A stretch of 64,000 nt of DNA, from positions 578,233 through 642,232 of the forward strand of contig VXBP01002360.1 of assembly GCA_013400115.1 (NCBI GenBank). Reading direction: 5' to 3'. Shown one piece after another: positions 25,069 to 38,400 of this stretch (position 1 is the first letter of the stretch; every line of letters starts with the position of its first letter). The DNA comes from Rhinopomastus cyanomelas. Taxonomy: Eukaryota > Chordata > Aves > Bucerotiformes > Rhinopomastidae. The notes beneath the pieces were generated by a model, which was not told the origin of the DNA, did no database searches, and worked only from the letters and a program-made list of their open reading frames with translations. The translations under genes and the position numbers were made by a program.

Positions 25069-25530
25069 CAATGTGATAAGGTGTCAGCCTTAGTTCTCAG
25101 CGCTGGCGCTGTGATGTTAGTGCAGAGAAGGGTAGGATGGGCTGTGGGGTCCTGAGCTGCCTTGACTTACCTTCTGCAGGAGCTTATCCTCACAGAGGTT
25201 TCGGGAGGGTTCATTGCAGAGCGGGTGCTCTGCTTGCTCTGCAGAGGAGAAAGCTGTGAGGTAAGACAAAGCAAGCAGAGTGTTTTGGGGATGGGTGGCA
25301 GGAAACACCTGAAGAGGCTCTGCTGGGGTTCAGAAACTCGGGTGCTTTATGCTCACCTGGCTTGCAGTAATGAGGCGATTTTAAAAGACAGGAGGGGGGA
25401 GCTCCTGGCAACCGGTGGATGTGTGAGCCGAGCCACGAGCCATTACACACATTTTCCTGCAAGAGCAGTAAGAGTAACTTCTGACTGTACTTGTGTAAGA
25501 GGAGCCTCTTTAAAACTCGAGCGCGGCTGC

Positions 25531-25750
25531 TTAGTCAGAACTGACTCCCCTCCCACCCCCCCTTCTTGTGGCGAACCCTTGTTGCAATATGGGTGTGACT
25601 TGGGATGGAGCTCCCCCTCCCACTTATGTCATTGCTTCAGTTCCTTTGAATCCAAATAAAAAGTGCAGCAAACTTCAGGCTCATTGACTGCCGGCTTGGG
25701 CTTCGCTTCTCCCCGCAGCTCGCAAGGACCTCTGGCTTTTTCACCCGGCG
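25531..25750 (+). promoter_or_regulatory. CD44: Candidate CD44 core promoter and 5' UTR
   Basis: An AAATAAAAAG TATA-like box at 25654-25663 lies about 90 bp before the start codon, so transcription would begin near 25685-25695. Upstream, TTAGTCA (25531-25537) and TGACTCC (25542-25548) look like AP-1 sites, and a pyrimidine/C-rich stretch (25546-25562) could bind Sp1-type factors. The mammalian CD44 promoter is AP-1 responsive, so this agrees, but the start site is inferred from motifs alone. Confidence 0.5.
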
Positions 25751-25817
25751 ATGGCCAACTTCTCCTTATGGGCAACTTTGGGATTATGGCTGCTGGAGCT
25801 CTGCCTGGCTGAAACAC
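25751..25817 (+). CDS. CD44: CD44 exon 1: start codon and signal peptide
   Basis: The ATG sits in a good initiation context (GGCGATGG). The exon encodes 22 codons plus one base, ending at a GTAAGT donor. The peptide starts MANFSLWATLG and has a hydrophobic Leu/Trp-rich core followed by CLAET, a typical secretory signal with cleavage expected near the Ala-Glu. The single left-over base C joins AA of exon 2 to make Gln23. This places the first Link-domain cysteine at residue 28, the same number as in human CD44, which supports both the start codon and the junction. The following intron is about 21 kb, in line with the very long first intron of this gene. Exon 1 is separated from a TATA-like element by about 90 bases, so the 5' untranslated region is short. 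Confidence 0.95.
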
Positions 25818-26375
25818 GTAAGTTCTTGGGTCTTGTTTCCTTGTAATGAATGAGAACACTCACGGCTGCTCACAACTTGATGCTTTTTTTTTTGATGGGC
25901 AGCCAGCAGCTTTCTCGCCTGGGTCTTTACTGGAGGTTTTATTCTGTGTAAGAGCTGTCAGAGATGCTTTAGAGCCGTGAGCTCAGCCGGGCTGCTCCGC
26001 ACCGCGGCGGGGAGCTGCTCTGGGCAAAAGCTGTGGATCATTAAAGCGAAGTCGAAACTGAGGGCAGAAGTAGTTCCAGGGAATTCAGGGCAGCTCTGGT
26101 ACAGCTCAGGGTGACTGTGTTGTTTCATGTGCTCTCCGGGCTCTGTGTCAGACAGCAACGGGGTGGGAGGTGGAGGGGATGGAGCCCCCTCCGTACAACC
26201 ACTACATTCTTGAATTTCCACGGGGTGATCTTACAGCTACTACAGTCTCGCTGAACAGAAGCAAAGCTGCAGCCATCTGACTGAAACTTGGCAAGTTTTC
26301 ATGCCAGGCATGTTTCTCTCTGACTTTACTTCAAGTTTCTTTGAGAGTTTGGAACAAAGAAGGGTTAGAAATGAC

Positions 26376-26407
<32 letters not shown>

Positions 26408-29400
26408 NTGCCCTTCCCTGCACCGCTCATTTGTTAATGAATTAACTTTGGGTAGCTTAGTTATCTGCTTCAACTGTTTGTATTGAAAAGTGGAGGAAAA
26501 AGTGAGTAAAACAAGTCTGAAAAGGACAAAATGCCCTTTGAAATTTCACATAGTGTGGCTGAGCCCAGTCTGAGGGGGATGGCCATGCCCTCTGCAGCCT
26601 CTCGCTGTGCCAGCAGCTGCCTCGGGGCATCTTGTGGTTAGGGATAACAATTATGCCTCTGCTCCTCGGTTCCAGCAGTCTAGCAAAAGACATTTTTCAT
26701 GGCCATTGTCACCTTAGGGTTGTGTGCGTGTGTACAGTAAATACATCTCTGGTTCGTTTGAGGAGCAGGAGATTCCTCTCTAATGGTTGTGGCGCTGTGG
26801 GGCTGTGGATGGGTGTGTCTGAGCCAACAGTCCCCAGCGCATCGAAGACAGCTCCGGCACCCTCGTGGCTTCTCCCCCTCCAACTGTCCATCCTCTCCAC
26901 CCTGCTGCTCTTGCTAGAGTCAGGAATGTTGGGAAAGCTCCCAGAGAACAGGCAGGGGTGCCGTGGGCAAGCAAAGAACATCTGAGATGGGTTTAGAACT
27001 GTGGCTTGGTCCAAGAGTTTATGCTGTGTGAGGGTTATAATTACTTGCTTACTGCCTGCTCAACTGATTGCTCCTTTAATGAGCTGCCAGGAGCGTCCTG
27101 AGGAAATAGGGGCTGCACTGGCTCTGGTACTTTACAGGGAGAAAACCCCATCATCTAGTCCTCAGCCACCAAAACTGTGTCAAACTCCATACGTGCTCCA
27201 CAGGGCAGTTGCCGTACTGGCTCAGCAAGGCTGAGACTGTAGCTACACTCCAGTTTAGTTGGTGTGTGGAACGTTCCAGTATGGCTTCGTAGTCACCAAC
27301 AACTTTGGAGCAGCAATTGATGGGGGTTTTGATCTATTTTGTTCTATTTCTTTAAAACTACTGGCTTGGCTGTGGATCATAGAGCTGTGGCCACCGCTGC
27401 TGGGAAACACCTTGCCTGAGGGCAGAGTTAAGCTCTGCTCCTAAACTGGAGTTATGACTCTTTTAGGAAGGACCCAGGATTAGTGTCAATGCGATTACGA
27501 AAGGGGAGATGAGACAGAGAGCAGCTGAAAGACTCCTTCATCCCGAGTTCTGTGCTGATGTGACCACACTGGCACTGACATGTAGCTGGGTCTGCTCATG
27601 GGACTGGTGTGATCTTTGCTGTCTGGGGGGTTTGCTTCCAGAAGGATGTAGATGCTGACATCTCGGGTAATCAAACTTCTAGGGGAGATCTTCCCTTGTG
27701 AGCATCAGGTACTTGTGAAAATATTTCCTTGATTAACACAAGGCAGCTCCTGGACTCTTGACCAACCTTCCAATCCCTGAAAGGGGCTGTCAGAAGGCTG
27801 AGGAAGACTGTTCATAAGAGCAGGGAACGATAGGACAAGGGGTCATGGTTTGAAGCTGGGAAAGGGGAGATTTAGCTCAGACATCAGGAATAAACTCTTT
27901 AATCTGTGAGTGGGGGAATCCCTGGAACAGGCTGCCCAAAGAGGTGGTAGAGGAGGCTCCATCCCTGGAGCCATTCATGGTCAGGCTGGATGTGGGACTC
28001 TGGGCAATCTGTTTTAGTTAGAGCTAGCCCTGCTTGTTGCAGGGGAGGTTGGAGTAGATGACCTTTGTTGGTCCCTTCCAACCCCGTGATTCTATCATAA
28101 GTTGGAAGCAGAAGGAATAGAAGCAGTAGTAAAGATGAATGGACAAGAGGGAGAATGAGTCTGGCAGTGGGTGGGAGGAGCTCTTAGCACTGGAGAGGAG
28201 GTAAAGCTCAGAGCCAGGGCTCCTGTAGCTATCAGCCAGTCACAAAGGACAGGACTGCCCTGCCTCTTGGCTTAGAGATCCATGGTGTCCATTGGTAAAC
28301 AGAGCAGCCTGAAGAAGCCCTTTGTGCGAGTTTATTTTCCCGTAGCCCTTACGGTGTGTGTCTTGGCTGCTTTCCCAAAGCTGCAGAGTAATGAGACTTC
28401 ATACTCAAGTTTGCTTGAACTTCCATCGACGATCCATGGGAAGGGGCTATACCTGCCCTTGAAATGCTCTCGCGCACACAGAGCCAGCAGACCGTGGCAG
28501 GGCAGGGGATTGTCTCAGAGGCTTTGAGGAGCTGTTTGTTGATTCTTGAGTTGCTGGTGTTCACCACAATGCAGAACCATCGCCTTGAAGACAGGAAGTC
28601 AGAGAAAGGCTTAATGAGGACAGATAGCATCATATAATAGAGGAAGAACGTTTGAAACTAAATGCTTTGCAAACCGCTGGAAGCTCCAGCCAAGGTGAAA
28701 TGAAACCTTCCTCCATACCTGGTGTGTCTTTCTTTCCAGAACAGTTCCCATGACTTCTACAGGGCAGGACTTGAAGATACTGCAGCTCTTCATCTAACAC
28801 CTAGACATGCATGAGGAGTAGGGAGGTGATGGTGCCCCTGTACTTTGCACTCGTGAGACTGCACCTTGTGTATGGGATCCAGTTTTGGGCACCACAGGAT
28901 CAGAAGGACATTGAGGGGCTGGAGTGGGGCCAGAGAAGGGCAGCGAGGCTGGGGAGAGGGCTGGAAAACAGGCCCTGTGGAGAGCAGCTGAGGGAACTGG
29001 GGTTATTGAGTCTAGAAGGCAGAGAGGAGACTGTATTACTCTACAACTGCCTAAAAGGAGGTTGTAGTGAGGCTGCTGCTGGTCTCTGCTCCCAAATTAC
29101 TAAAGAGAGGAGATGGCCTCAAGTTGCATCAGGAGAGTTTTAGATTGGATCTGAGGAAGAAGCTCTTCACTGAGAGAGTGTTTGGGCACTGGACCAGGCT
29201 GCCCAGGGAGGTGGTGGAGTCCCCATTCCTGGAGGTGTTTAAAAGCAAGTATCTGGAGCGCTTGAGGCTATGGTGTAGGGGTTAGGGAGCTGTTGGGGTG
29301 AGGGCTGGACTTGCTGAAGGAACTTAGAGAGGAGAGCAGGACAACAGTAGAGTGGTGAACAACATAGACCTCAAAGGATTGTCTGATTGTGTGGCAGGGA

Positions 29401-32400
29401 GGTAGTCGATGGCAGGAAGCAACTCAAAATCAGTTACAGAGGCAGTGTGAAGTCTGGAAGAGTTTAAGTTAGAAGAGAAATCTGAAATACACCCAGAGCA
29501 GAACCTCTGCAGAGATTTCCACTAATTTCAGTCATCAGGAACCAGGGAAACAAATGAGGAATAAAAAGAGACAGCAGCAGCTATGAATTTAATGTGTAAT
29601 AGGAGAGGAGCCTACAGGTAGGGGAAGAGATGCTGCTGCCACAGTGGAGGGAGCAGCTCTGGTGGGTTAAATAAAAAGCAAACCAGGCAAGACAGCAATG
29701 CTCTTGCCAGTGAGGAGATGATGTTCAGAGGGACTGGCTAGGCAGCAACAGTAATTAGGTTTGAAAATAGGTTGCTAAGAGACATTGTATTTAAGGCCAG
29801 GCTAGATAAATATCTCTGAAGGACAGAGTGTGTATTGGTGCTTCTAGGAAAGAAGGCAGTAGAAGACCTCTGGTGACTCTTTTTTTTTCTTTGATAAAGG
29901 ATCGTTTTAGTTCTGATTGTAGGTGGCTGGTAGCAGAAAACATGCTAGAGGAGAAGGAAAATGTAGCAGAGCTTCTTGTATAAAGAGGGGCTAAGTCAGC
30001 CCAAGAAGTTAAGAGGTTTTTTGAATTCTAGAGATGCTGTGAGAAGGCTTCTCTCTGCTTTCTGGTCTTCTTGCCTCCCATTTCTGTCCCTGCACTAATG
30101 GGTAGGGCTTGAAAATACAGTCAAGATAGAAGGTGACAATTCTCAACTTTGTATGACATGGACATGTTTCAAGTCATGGAGGTCTGGAGCTTAGGAACAG
30201 GGTTTAGCAGTGCCCATGGGACAGTTGGGGTAATGGTGGGACTCGATGATTGTGAAGGTCTTTTCCAACCTGAACAATTCTGTGGTTCTGTGTGTGCTGT
30301 TACTTACAAAAATAGTGATCTATTTTTTAAAAAAAATAAAAGAGAAACCTATTCAAGAGAGTGAGGGAAGATCTTCTACCAAACTCCCCTTCGAAATTGC
30401 TCTCTCCAGAACTCAAATGTACCCTGTTCTCTGTAGCTTCACAGAGAGGCGACTTTGGAGCACACATGCCCCACCAGTTGCCTAATTTGAAATGGGTCTG
30501 TCTTGATCTCGGGGATCCTGCTGTGGCAGGGGGATTGGACTGGATGAACTTTGAAGATCCCTTCCAGTCCCTAACGTTCTGTGATTCTGTGAAAACACCA
30601 CCACATTGTACCAGGACAATTCAGAGTGTTGAAAACACTCCATGTTTTAGCATCAGCTGGCAACTGAGAACATACTTCATCAAACTTCATTTTTCAGCAC
30701 TCAGCTGAGTTCTTAGACTAGAGAAGTTCTAGCTCCCAGCTGACCACCAGCAAAGTGAGAGGGGCAAGGTGGAGGTTGGGTTTGTCACCCACACATCATT
30801 GGTGCTACTGAGTACAACCCATTTGCTCAGTCTGGTTTGCTCTTTGCTTTACCTGTCTGAGTTCCTTTGTGATATATCTGGTGGTTTGGACCCTTCTCCG
30901 TGGCTTGTGGGCAGCTGTAGGCGCTAAGCCAGTCTGAAATAGCTGCCAGCCAGTCATTCTCCGGACTAGACCAGAAGGTCATCAGCTGTTGACGTGCAGT
31001 TGTCTCCCAGGGAGAAACATCATCTCAGAGCCATCAGACACCGTAATTACCGATGACCACTCTGGTGGCAGAGAGGCTGGTGTCAGGGTGGGACGTGTAT
31101 CGGTTTCCTCCCCACCAGCTCACACCCCCCTGCAGTGGAGTATCGGCAGCAGTGTCAGTAGCAGCTGGCTGTGATTTCCCTCCCAGCCCCACCCCGCAGA
31201 CGGGCAAGCAGCATGTGGTGTGCAGGGGTTTGCAGGCAGCGCTGGGAAATGCCAGCCAAGAGGGGTTTTTCCTTGGAGAGTCTTTCCAGTCAGACTGAAA
31301 GTTCAGCTCATTGCGAAGTTCAAACCTCCGCGACTGTTTCCGGCCTTAACGAACCTGCAGCCGTTTTTGGAGCCTGTGCAGCAATTAAGGAGATAATTGA
31401 ACTGTCTTTTGTATGCGCTGGGTTTGGGACTTTCCAGTTCCTCTGCACGACAGCACTGGCTGCGTTCGGCAGTGCAGCCATCGTCTTTCGGTCCCGTAAC
31501 CCCCAACCCTCACGTTGTGCAACACAAGTGGAAAAAAACTCGCGGAGACAGGGAGGAGTTGAAGAGTAACCCACAGTTCCAGCAGTTGCTAACCTGGAGG
31601 CTCGAGCAGCCGGTCCAGCTGAAAGGAAAAGTCACAGAGAAAACCTGAATGTTGCTTCCATTTGCAGTTTGAAAGATCACAGGAGCATCGGATCATGGAA
31701 TGGATTGGGTTAGCTTCGGGGGTTTTCTTGCTTGCTACTGGTGCCTGGGCTGGGCTCAGTAGCTGGAAGCTGGAAGTGACTGTATTGTGTCCTGGAGGAA
31801 AAGAAACACCAATAGAAAAATAAAAAAAGTAAGAAAGAAAGAAAAAAAAGAAGGAAGAAGAAAGAAAAATAAGAAAAGGAAGAAAGAAAATAAAAGAAAG
31901 ATGAAAGAAAGAAGAAAGAAAAAGGAAAGAATAAAGAAAAAGAAAAAAGAAAGAAAAGAAAGAGGAAAGAAGAAAGAAAAATGAAATAAAAATAAAGAAA
32001 AAGGAAAGAAGCAAAGAAAAAGAGAAGAAGAAAGAAAAATGGAATAAAAATAAAAAAGAAAAGAATAAGGAAAGAAGAAAGAAAGATGGAATAAAAATAA
32101 AAAAGAAAAAGAAAAAGAAGAAAAATGAAATAAAAATAAGAAAAAGGAAAGAAGAAAGAAGACACTAAAAAGAAATTAAAAAGAAGTGATAAAGCAAAGA
32201 AAAAGAAAATAGTAAGAAAAAGAAAAAATAAGACCAAAAGAAGACAAAAGAAAAAAAAAAGGGAAAAAGAAAGGGAAGAAGAAAGGAAAAAGGGGAAAAG
32301 AAAGGAAAAAGGGAAGAAGAAAGGAAAAAGGGGAAAAGAAAAAGGGAAGAAGAAAGGAAAAAGGGAAGAAGAAAGGAAAAAGGGGAAAAGAAAAAGGGAA

Positions 32401-35400
32401 GAAGAAAGGAAAAAGGGAAGAAGAAAGGAAAAAGGGAAGAAGAAAGGAAAAAGGGAAGAAGAAAGGAAAAAGGGAAGAAGAAAGGAAAAAGGGGAAAAGA
32501 AAAAGGGAAGAAGAAAGGAAAAAGGGAAGAAGAAAGGAAAAAGGGAAGAAGAAAGGAAAAAGGGAAGAAGAAAGGAAAAAGGGAAGAAGAAAGGAAAAAG
32601 GGAAGAAGAAAGGAAAAAGGAGGAAAAAAAAGAAAGACGAACAAGCAAAAAATGAAGAGAAATAGAGTCTGACATAGAGCAGCTGTGGCCAAACTTCCCT
32701 CTCTGCTCCTGCTAGGGAAACTGTTCCAAAGGCAATGTGAGCTGCTTCTAAAAGCAGTTGCCAGGCTGCAGGCTGACAGCTGCCTAGGAAAAGGACACTA
32801 GCCAGCCCTCAGCAGCCGCACGGCTAATGCCTGTTTTACTCAATAGCCGCTTTCGTAAATACGAAGCTTGGCAGGACGTGTAACAGTGCAAATAATAATA
32901 ATGCTCCTCAAAAAATCTGCTGTGCCGTGGCTTTTGCTGCTGAGAGATGTCTCCCAGTGGCAGCCTGTCAGCAGAACAGGTTCTCAGGAGTCTGTTTCCC
33001 TAGGGGGCTTTTTTATTGTTATTTTTGTTAATGGGCAGGGATGTCTGTGAAGGAGCAGGGTGTGGTGTGTGTGGGCAGATGTGACGAGGAGCAGGCTCTT
33101 GCAGCATTCCCATACGGCAGCAAAGGTGAAGCGGAGCTCAGCACGTGGGCTGCGACCCCCTAGGACCCCGTGGGTGACCCCCTAGGACCCCATGGGTGAC
33201 CTCCATCCGTGCAGCAGGCAAGCTGACGGCCAAATCGGGGTCTAGAAGCCAAGCACCAGCCTTGAAGTTGGCTGCCTCTGGGGGAGACCGTATCTTGCCG
33301 GCCTTATCGGCAAGGGATTGGCATCAAGTTTGCACCACAGCTGAGTCTTCAGAGGGGCAAAACCCACATGCCCACTCAGGGCTGGCATGTTGGTGCACTA
33401 AGCAGCTCAGCAGTGCCTCGGGCTGCTGGTGGTGGCAGTAATTAGTTAATTACCTCCTCTTTGCCATCAGCCAACACACATCTAGGTGAGGTGGAGTATC
33501 CCTACTGCAGCATGAGGAGACCCAGGCAGTGAGGGGCAGCCAGGTCTTCCCCACTCCGTCACGATGCTCTGCATGAAGCTTCCTCACAAGGAATAAGGAT
33601 TAATTAACTGGGCAGCTCCAAGGGAAAGTAGTAATTGCCAGTTAGAAACATGATTCATTAATAGTGAAGGCACCAAGGGTGAGGTGTGGACTCATCTTCT
33701 GCTTTCACCCGCTTCCCTGTTCTTCCTCCTCCTCCCTGCTTAGGTGTCCTCTGTTAATTGAGGTGGCCTTTCCCTTTTCCATCTTTCACTCATGGAAATG
33801 CAGAAAAACAGCCTCTTTTGCCAGTGACTCCTCATGTTTATAACTGTAGGGGTTTGTTCTCTGATCCTTTATATTGTTTAAGCACAAAACAGACATGTAG
33901 GGACATTAAGAACATGAAAACCAAATAATCTGTGTCCTCTTCCAATCGATGTTGCCAGCACTGTAAAAATCAGATAAAACTCTTCTTTCTTGCTCTTGCA
34001 GCTGTACCCTGTTGACTCGTGTTGGTGCTGCCTACACACCTGGCAGAGGCTGGCAGCTGTTTGGAGCTCAGCAGCACTTGGTTCCTGCTAGACAGGGTTA
34101 GGGTTAGGTTAGACAACTATGCAAAGTGCAGTTTTCTTCAAAAGTCATTATTCAGGACTTGTCTGTTTAAGGCTCAGGGATGCTGGAAGCTGTTTAGCAA
34201 TCGGGAAGGCGCTTAGCGAATGAGAAGGGACTCAAGTCTTTTGTCCTCTTGTCAGACTTCACACTTCTTTAGGTTCAAGAGCTTCAAAATGGATCTAGCA
34301 GTGAGGTGAGGAATGATGTCTCAGTCAAGTTGCTCTCCTGTTTGAGGCAGTGCTTCCTAGTGATAGCTGTCAGCTGTCTTCTGGAGGTCTTGGAGGTGTC
34401 TGTACATAGGACTTGGTGGTCTGGAGAAGCAGCGTGCCAAGAGACATGGAGTGACCCGGGAAGTCAGGGTTGGATAGACCCACTGCCTCTAACCTGAAGG
34501 TGGGCCACTCAGTCACGGTCCCAGAAGACCACGTAGCCAGAACATTGCAAATCCAGAGACTGTGCAGCACCTCTCTGTATCCAGGGATGCTCAGGTGTGT
34601 CTTCTTCTGCAGAACAACTTCTGTTTCTCACTCCTCTTTGCCCCACTGAACCATCTCTGTCTCTCTGGGGCATCTGGCCAAAGCAGCCAGTAAATCTGAC
34701 AGACCCTCGTTGGCCTCAGTCTCTGAGAGCAGGTCATAGCTGTTTGAACAGTAAAACTTCTGCTCAGCAGCTTAGTCATTCTCAGGCAAAATAAAAACTA
34801 GAGACTAAGTTCTTCTTCCAAGGGACAGACCTCAGAGAAGCCTCAAATGACACAAAAATCCTCTTATTCATCTTTTTTTAGGATTTTCTTTTGATTTCAT
34901 CCCACTGTGCTGGCAAGTTGGACTTGCTGTCCTTGTGTTCCACATCAGTAGGGCAGGGGCATCCAGTGACTTCAGGAGATCAACGTTAACAACATATCGC
35001 TCTTACATGACCCCAGCAAGAGTCTCTTTGCCTTCCTGGGAGGATCAAAAACTATCCTAGCCCAGAAGTGGTTGTCTTGAAATCCCAAGTTGAACCCTAA
35101 GCTCTTAACCTTCTCTTTTCTAGAATATAACCAAATCATTTCATAGCCTACAGAGAGCAGGTACTTGGTGGTTCTGGCTCTTCACTGGATGGATCCAGCT
35201 GTCCCACTGACAGTTCTTGTATTCAGAGCAGTATCAGGTCAGTGCTGTGAGGTGTGAGACACCTTCCCATGGTGACTGCCTGGAGAGAAGTGTCTTTCCT
35301 GCTGTTGTGGCTTGCCTGAGCAAACCTTGGCTCCATTTACTCACTCTGGTGGTGTGAAGTGTTGCAGAGCTCTTCTCATCTGTGATGCCTCTTCTGTGTC

Positions 35401-38400
35401 TCCTGACATTTCTGTTAGCTCAGTGCTATTCACTCTGCTTCTTTTGGCTGCGTGGAGTCTCCTGCTCTGGAGACCTGTAAAACCTGCCTGGATGTGTTCC
35501 TGTGCGACTTGATCTGGGTGGTCCTGCTGTGGTGGGGGGATTGGGCTGGATGATCTTTGGAGGTCCCTTCCAATCCCTAATGGTTCTATGTTCCCTCAAC
35601 AAGACTAGTGCCGTTCGCTTGAGTTTGATGATTTCATATATTGGGCTGCTTAATCTAAAGGAAAAATTATTATTGCTATTATTATTACTATTCATCAGGA
35701 AATAAGTCCTTGTGCAAACGCTCTCCTACAGGAGCAGCAGTGAACAAAGAGTCCATGGGACAGGAGCTTTCTCTGAAAGGGTGTTACCTTTAACAGGAAA
35801 CTCTTGGGTTACTAACTGCTTGCTCACCCCCCCTGAGCTGTGCAACCCTCGCGTCTGCTGGACGATCCCTGTGAGAAAATGCCCTTCAGGAGTGAGAGCT
35901 AACGTTTTCCCGGTTTTCAAACCCCCCTCCCAGGCCGTTGTTTGCCAGCCTGCGCTGAATTTATCGCCGGTATCAGTCAAGTGCTTCGTCTGCCTTCATT
36001 ACTCATTCTCACAGCGCCCAGGTCATGCTTCTGTTATGGGCACCAGTCATAATCCTGCTGCTGTTGACTCATGGCAAGGGCAAGGCAGGGCATTAACACC
36101 TTTTTCCACCCCTGGGTGATACAATCCATCCACAGTGATAGTCACAGCCACACACACAAGTCCCACCGTGCGTCTGTCATCTGGTTCTTCACTTAGAACG
36201 ACAGAATCGTAGACTCATGGGGTTGGAAGGGACCTCCAAAGGTCATCTAGTCCAACCCCCCTGCAACAAGCAGGGCCAGCTCTAACTAGAACAGATTGCC
36301 TGGAGCCCCATCCAGCCTGACCTTGAATGGACTCCACTACCTCTCTGGGAGCCTCTTCCAGGGATCCCCCACCCTCAGATTCAACAACTCTTTCCTCTGT
36401 CCAGCCTCAATCTGCCCTTTTCCAGCTTCAAACCAGTGCTCCTCATCGTTCCTGGCCCCTGTGAACAGCCTTCCCCAGCCTTTTGACAGCCTTTTTCAGG
36501 GATTGAAAGGTCCCCATCAGAGCCTTCTCCTCTTCAGGACCCCAGAACTTACTGGTTTGGTACCTGGAATCACTTGCTGTACTGGGAGAGATCCTGATGT
36601 CTCCCAGGCTTTCAGAGCAAATGGTTTTAGGAGCCAGCTGAAGTAGCAGCGTTTCAGGAGTCAGTGCAGTGAGCTGTGTCTCAGTCAAGTTGTTCAGGAG
36701 AGACCAGTGGGATCGACACGCAGTGACCGGCAGCAGTGGTTCCACGCTGCGTCGCAGCTCCTTCTGCTCTTCCTGGAGAGATCTCAACTTTGCTTAACGA
36801 ACTTCCCGCTTTTACTTCTTTGCAAGCGTGTGATGAAATCCAGTAACTCCTGCTTTCAGAGTCCTCTGCTGGCCTGATTTCCCTTCCAGCTCTGATGCAA
36901 GCTCACTGCTCTCGTCATCCTCTTACCGTCTGTGAAGCAGTAAGAGTGGGTCACACAAGATCGGGGTTTGGCTTTGCCTGGTGCTCTGGACAGACAACTC
37001 AAAGAGTTTTGCATCAAGAATGTAAGGAGAAGAATTTGTGGTGCTTTGTTAGTGATAAGTTACCACCTATCCAGGATTTTCTGTTTAATAAGACGTATTT
37101 ACAGCATCCAGAGCAATGAAGCTGGGGAAGGGCCTGGAGCCACAAGCGCTTTGAGGACCAGCTGAGGGAACTAGGCGGTGTTTAGCCTGGAGAAAAGGAG
37201 GCTCAGGAGACACCTGCTCACTCTCAAAAACTCCCTGGCAAGATGTTGGAGTGGGGTGGGGGTTGGTCTCTTCTCCCAGTTAACAAGTGACAGGATGAGT
37301 GAGACCACATCTGGAGTATCGTGTCCAGTTCTGGGCTCCTCCATTCAAGGAGTTCACAGAGCTGCTGGAGGGAGACCAGCGTAGAGCAACGAGGCTGGGG
37401 AAGGGACTGGAGGGAAAGTCTGATGAGGAGAGGCTGAGAGAGCTGGGGGTGTTTAACCTGGAGAAGAGGAGACTCAGGGGGAGCCTTCTGCCTCTCTCCA
37501 AGTTCCTGAAGGGAGGTTGTAGTCAGGTGGGGGTCAGGCTCTTCTCCCTGGCAACTAGCAACAGGATGAGAGAGCATCCTGGGCTTGAAGCTGCCAGGGG
37601 AGGGTTAGGTTAGATGTTAGGATGCCCTTCCTCATGGGAAGGGTGCTCAGAGCCTGGAATGGTCTGCCCAGGGCAGTGATGGAGTCCCCATCCTTAGAGG
37701 TGTTGAAGGACAGCCTGGCTGTGGCTCTTAATGCCCTGATCTGGCCAATGCAGTGATGTTAGGTCCTGGGCTGGGCAAGCTACTTCTACAAAAAGGTGAA
37801 GCTTCATCTTGTTTTGGCCAATACTTCTCAAAGGAGAAGTTGTGAAAGAAATTCAAAACAAGTTAGTTCCTTGCAGCACAGGGAATCGCAGAATGGTCAG
37901 AAGAGACCTCATCTCGTTCCACCCCTCTGCCGTGGGCAGCGACATGTGTCACCAGACCAGGTTTGCCAGAGCCCCATCCAACCTGGCCTTGAACACTTCC
38001 AGGGGTATTCTGAGCAGCTGTCTTCTTTTTAGCACGTCTGCCACGCTCACGTTACCGGTGTTTTAGCTGTCTGCCTCCCAGAGCCTTAAAAACGACCCGT
38101 GGGTTTCCTGCCTCTGTTGTTTTCTTGCAGAGTGGCCTCGCTGAAGTCAGTGGATGTTCTACTTCCTCAGCGTCTTGCCTTCTCTTTTTGATCATTGCTT
38201 GCTTTTCCCTAATGAACTTATCCTACAAATGGGGTGAAAATGTTGTGAATAATTATTAGAGATTTTCCTGTGTAACCCAGAGGAGCCGGAGGATATAGAG
38301 AAACCATCTCTTCTTGGTTTATTTAGAGGTCGTTTACCAACAAATATCCCAATCTCATACGAAAAGTCGTTTCAAATCACACCTGCTTTTATCAGTGAGC

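Larger units (their letters stand above)
1..25530. other. Upstream intergenic region without a recognisable gene
   Basis: No coding exon was recognised. Apart from the repeats listed separately, single-copy stretches with nothing further supportable are 507-1468, 1985-2960, 3155-3540 (LTR-like hints only), 3837-4631, 5028-5404, 6255-6845, 7302-8190, 8782-9677, 10170-10876, 11037-11597, 12307-13030, 13348-13890, 14635-15993, 16438-18199, 18573-19164, 19641-20185, 20736-21739, 22729-23321 and 23938-25017. In mammals the upstream neighbour of CD44 is PDHX, at some distance; no PDHX exon was seen here. Confidence 0.7.

Noticed and set aside
31710..32692. Long minus-strand open frames of 321 and 175 codons
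   Set aside because: They are translations of the polypurine tract (Phe/Leu/Ser only), with no other coding signal.
34095..34115. GGGTTAGGGTTAGG resembling interstitial telomere repeat
   Set aside because: Only about two and a half units; too short to support.
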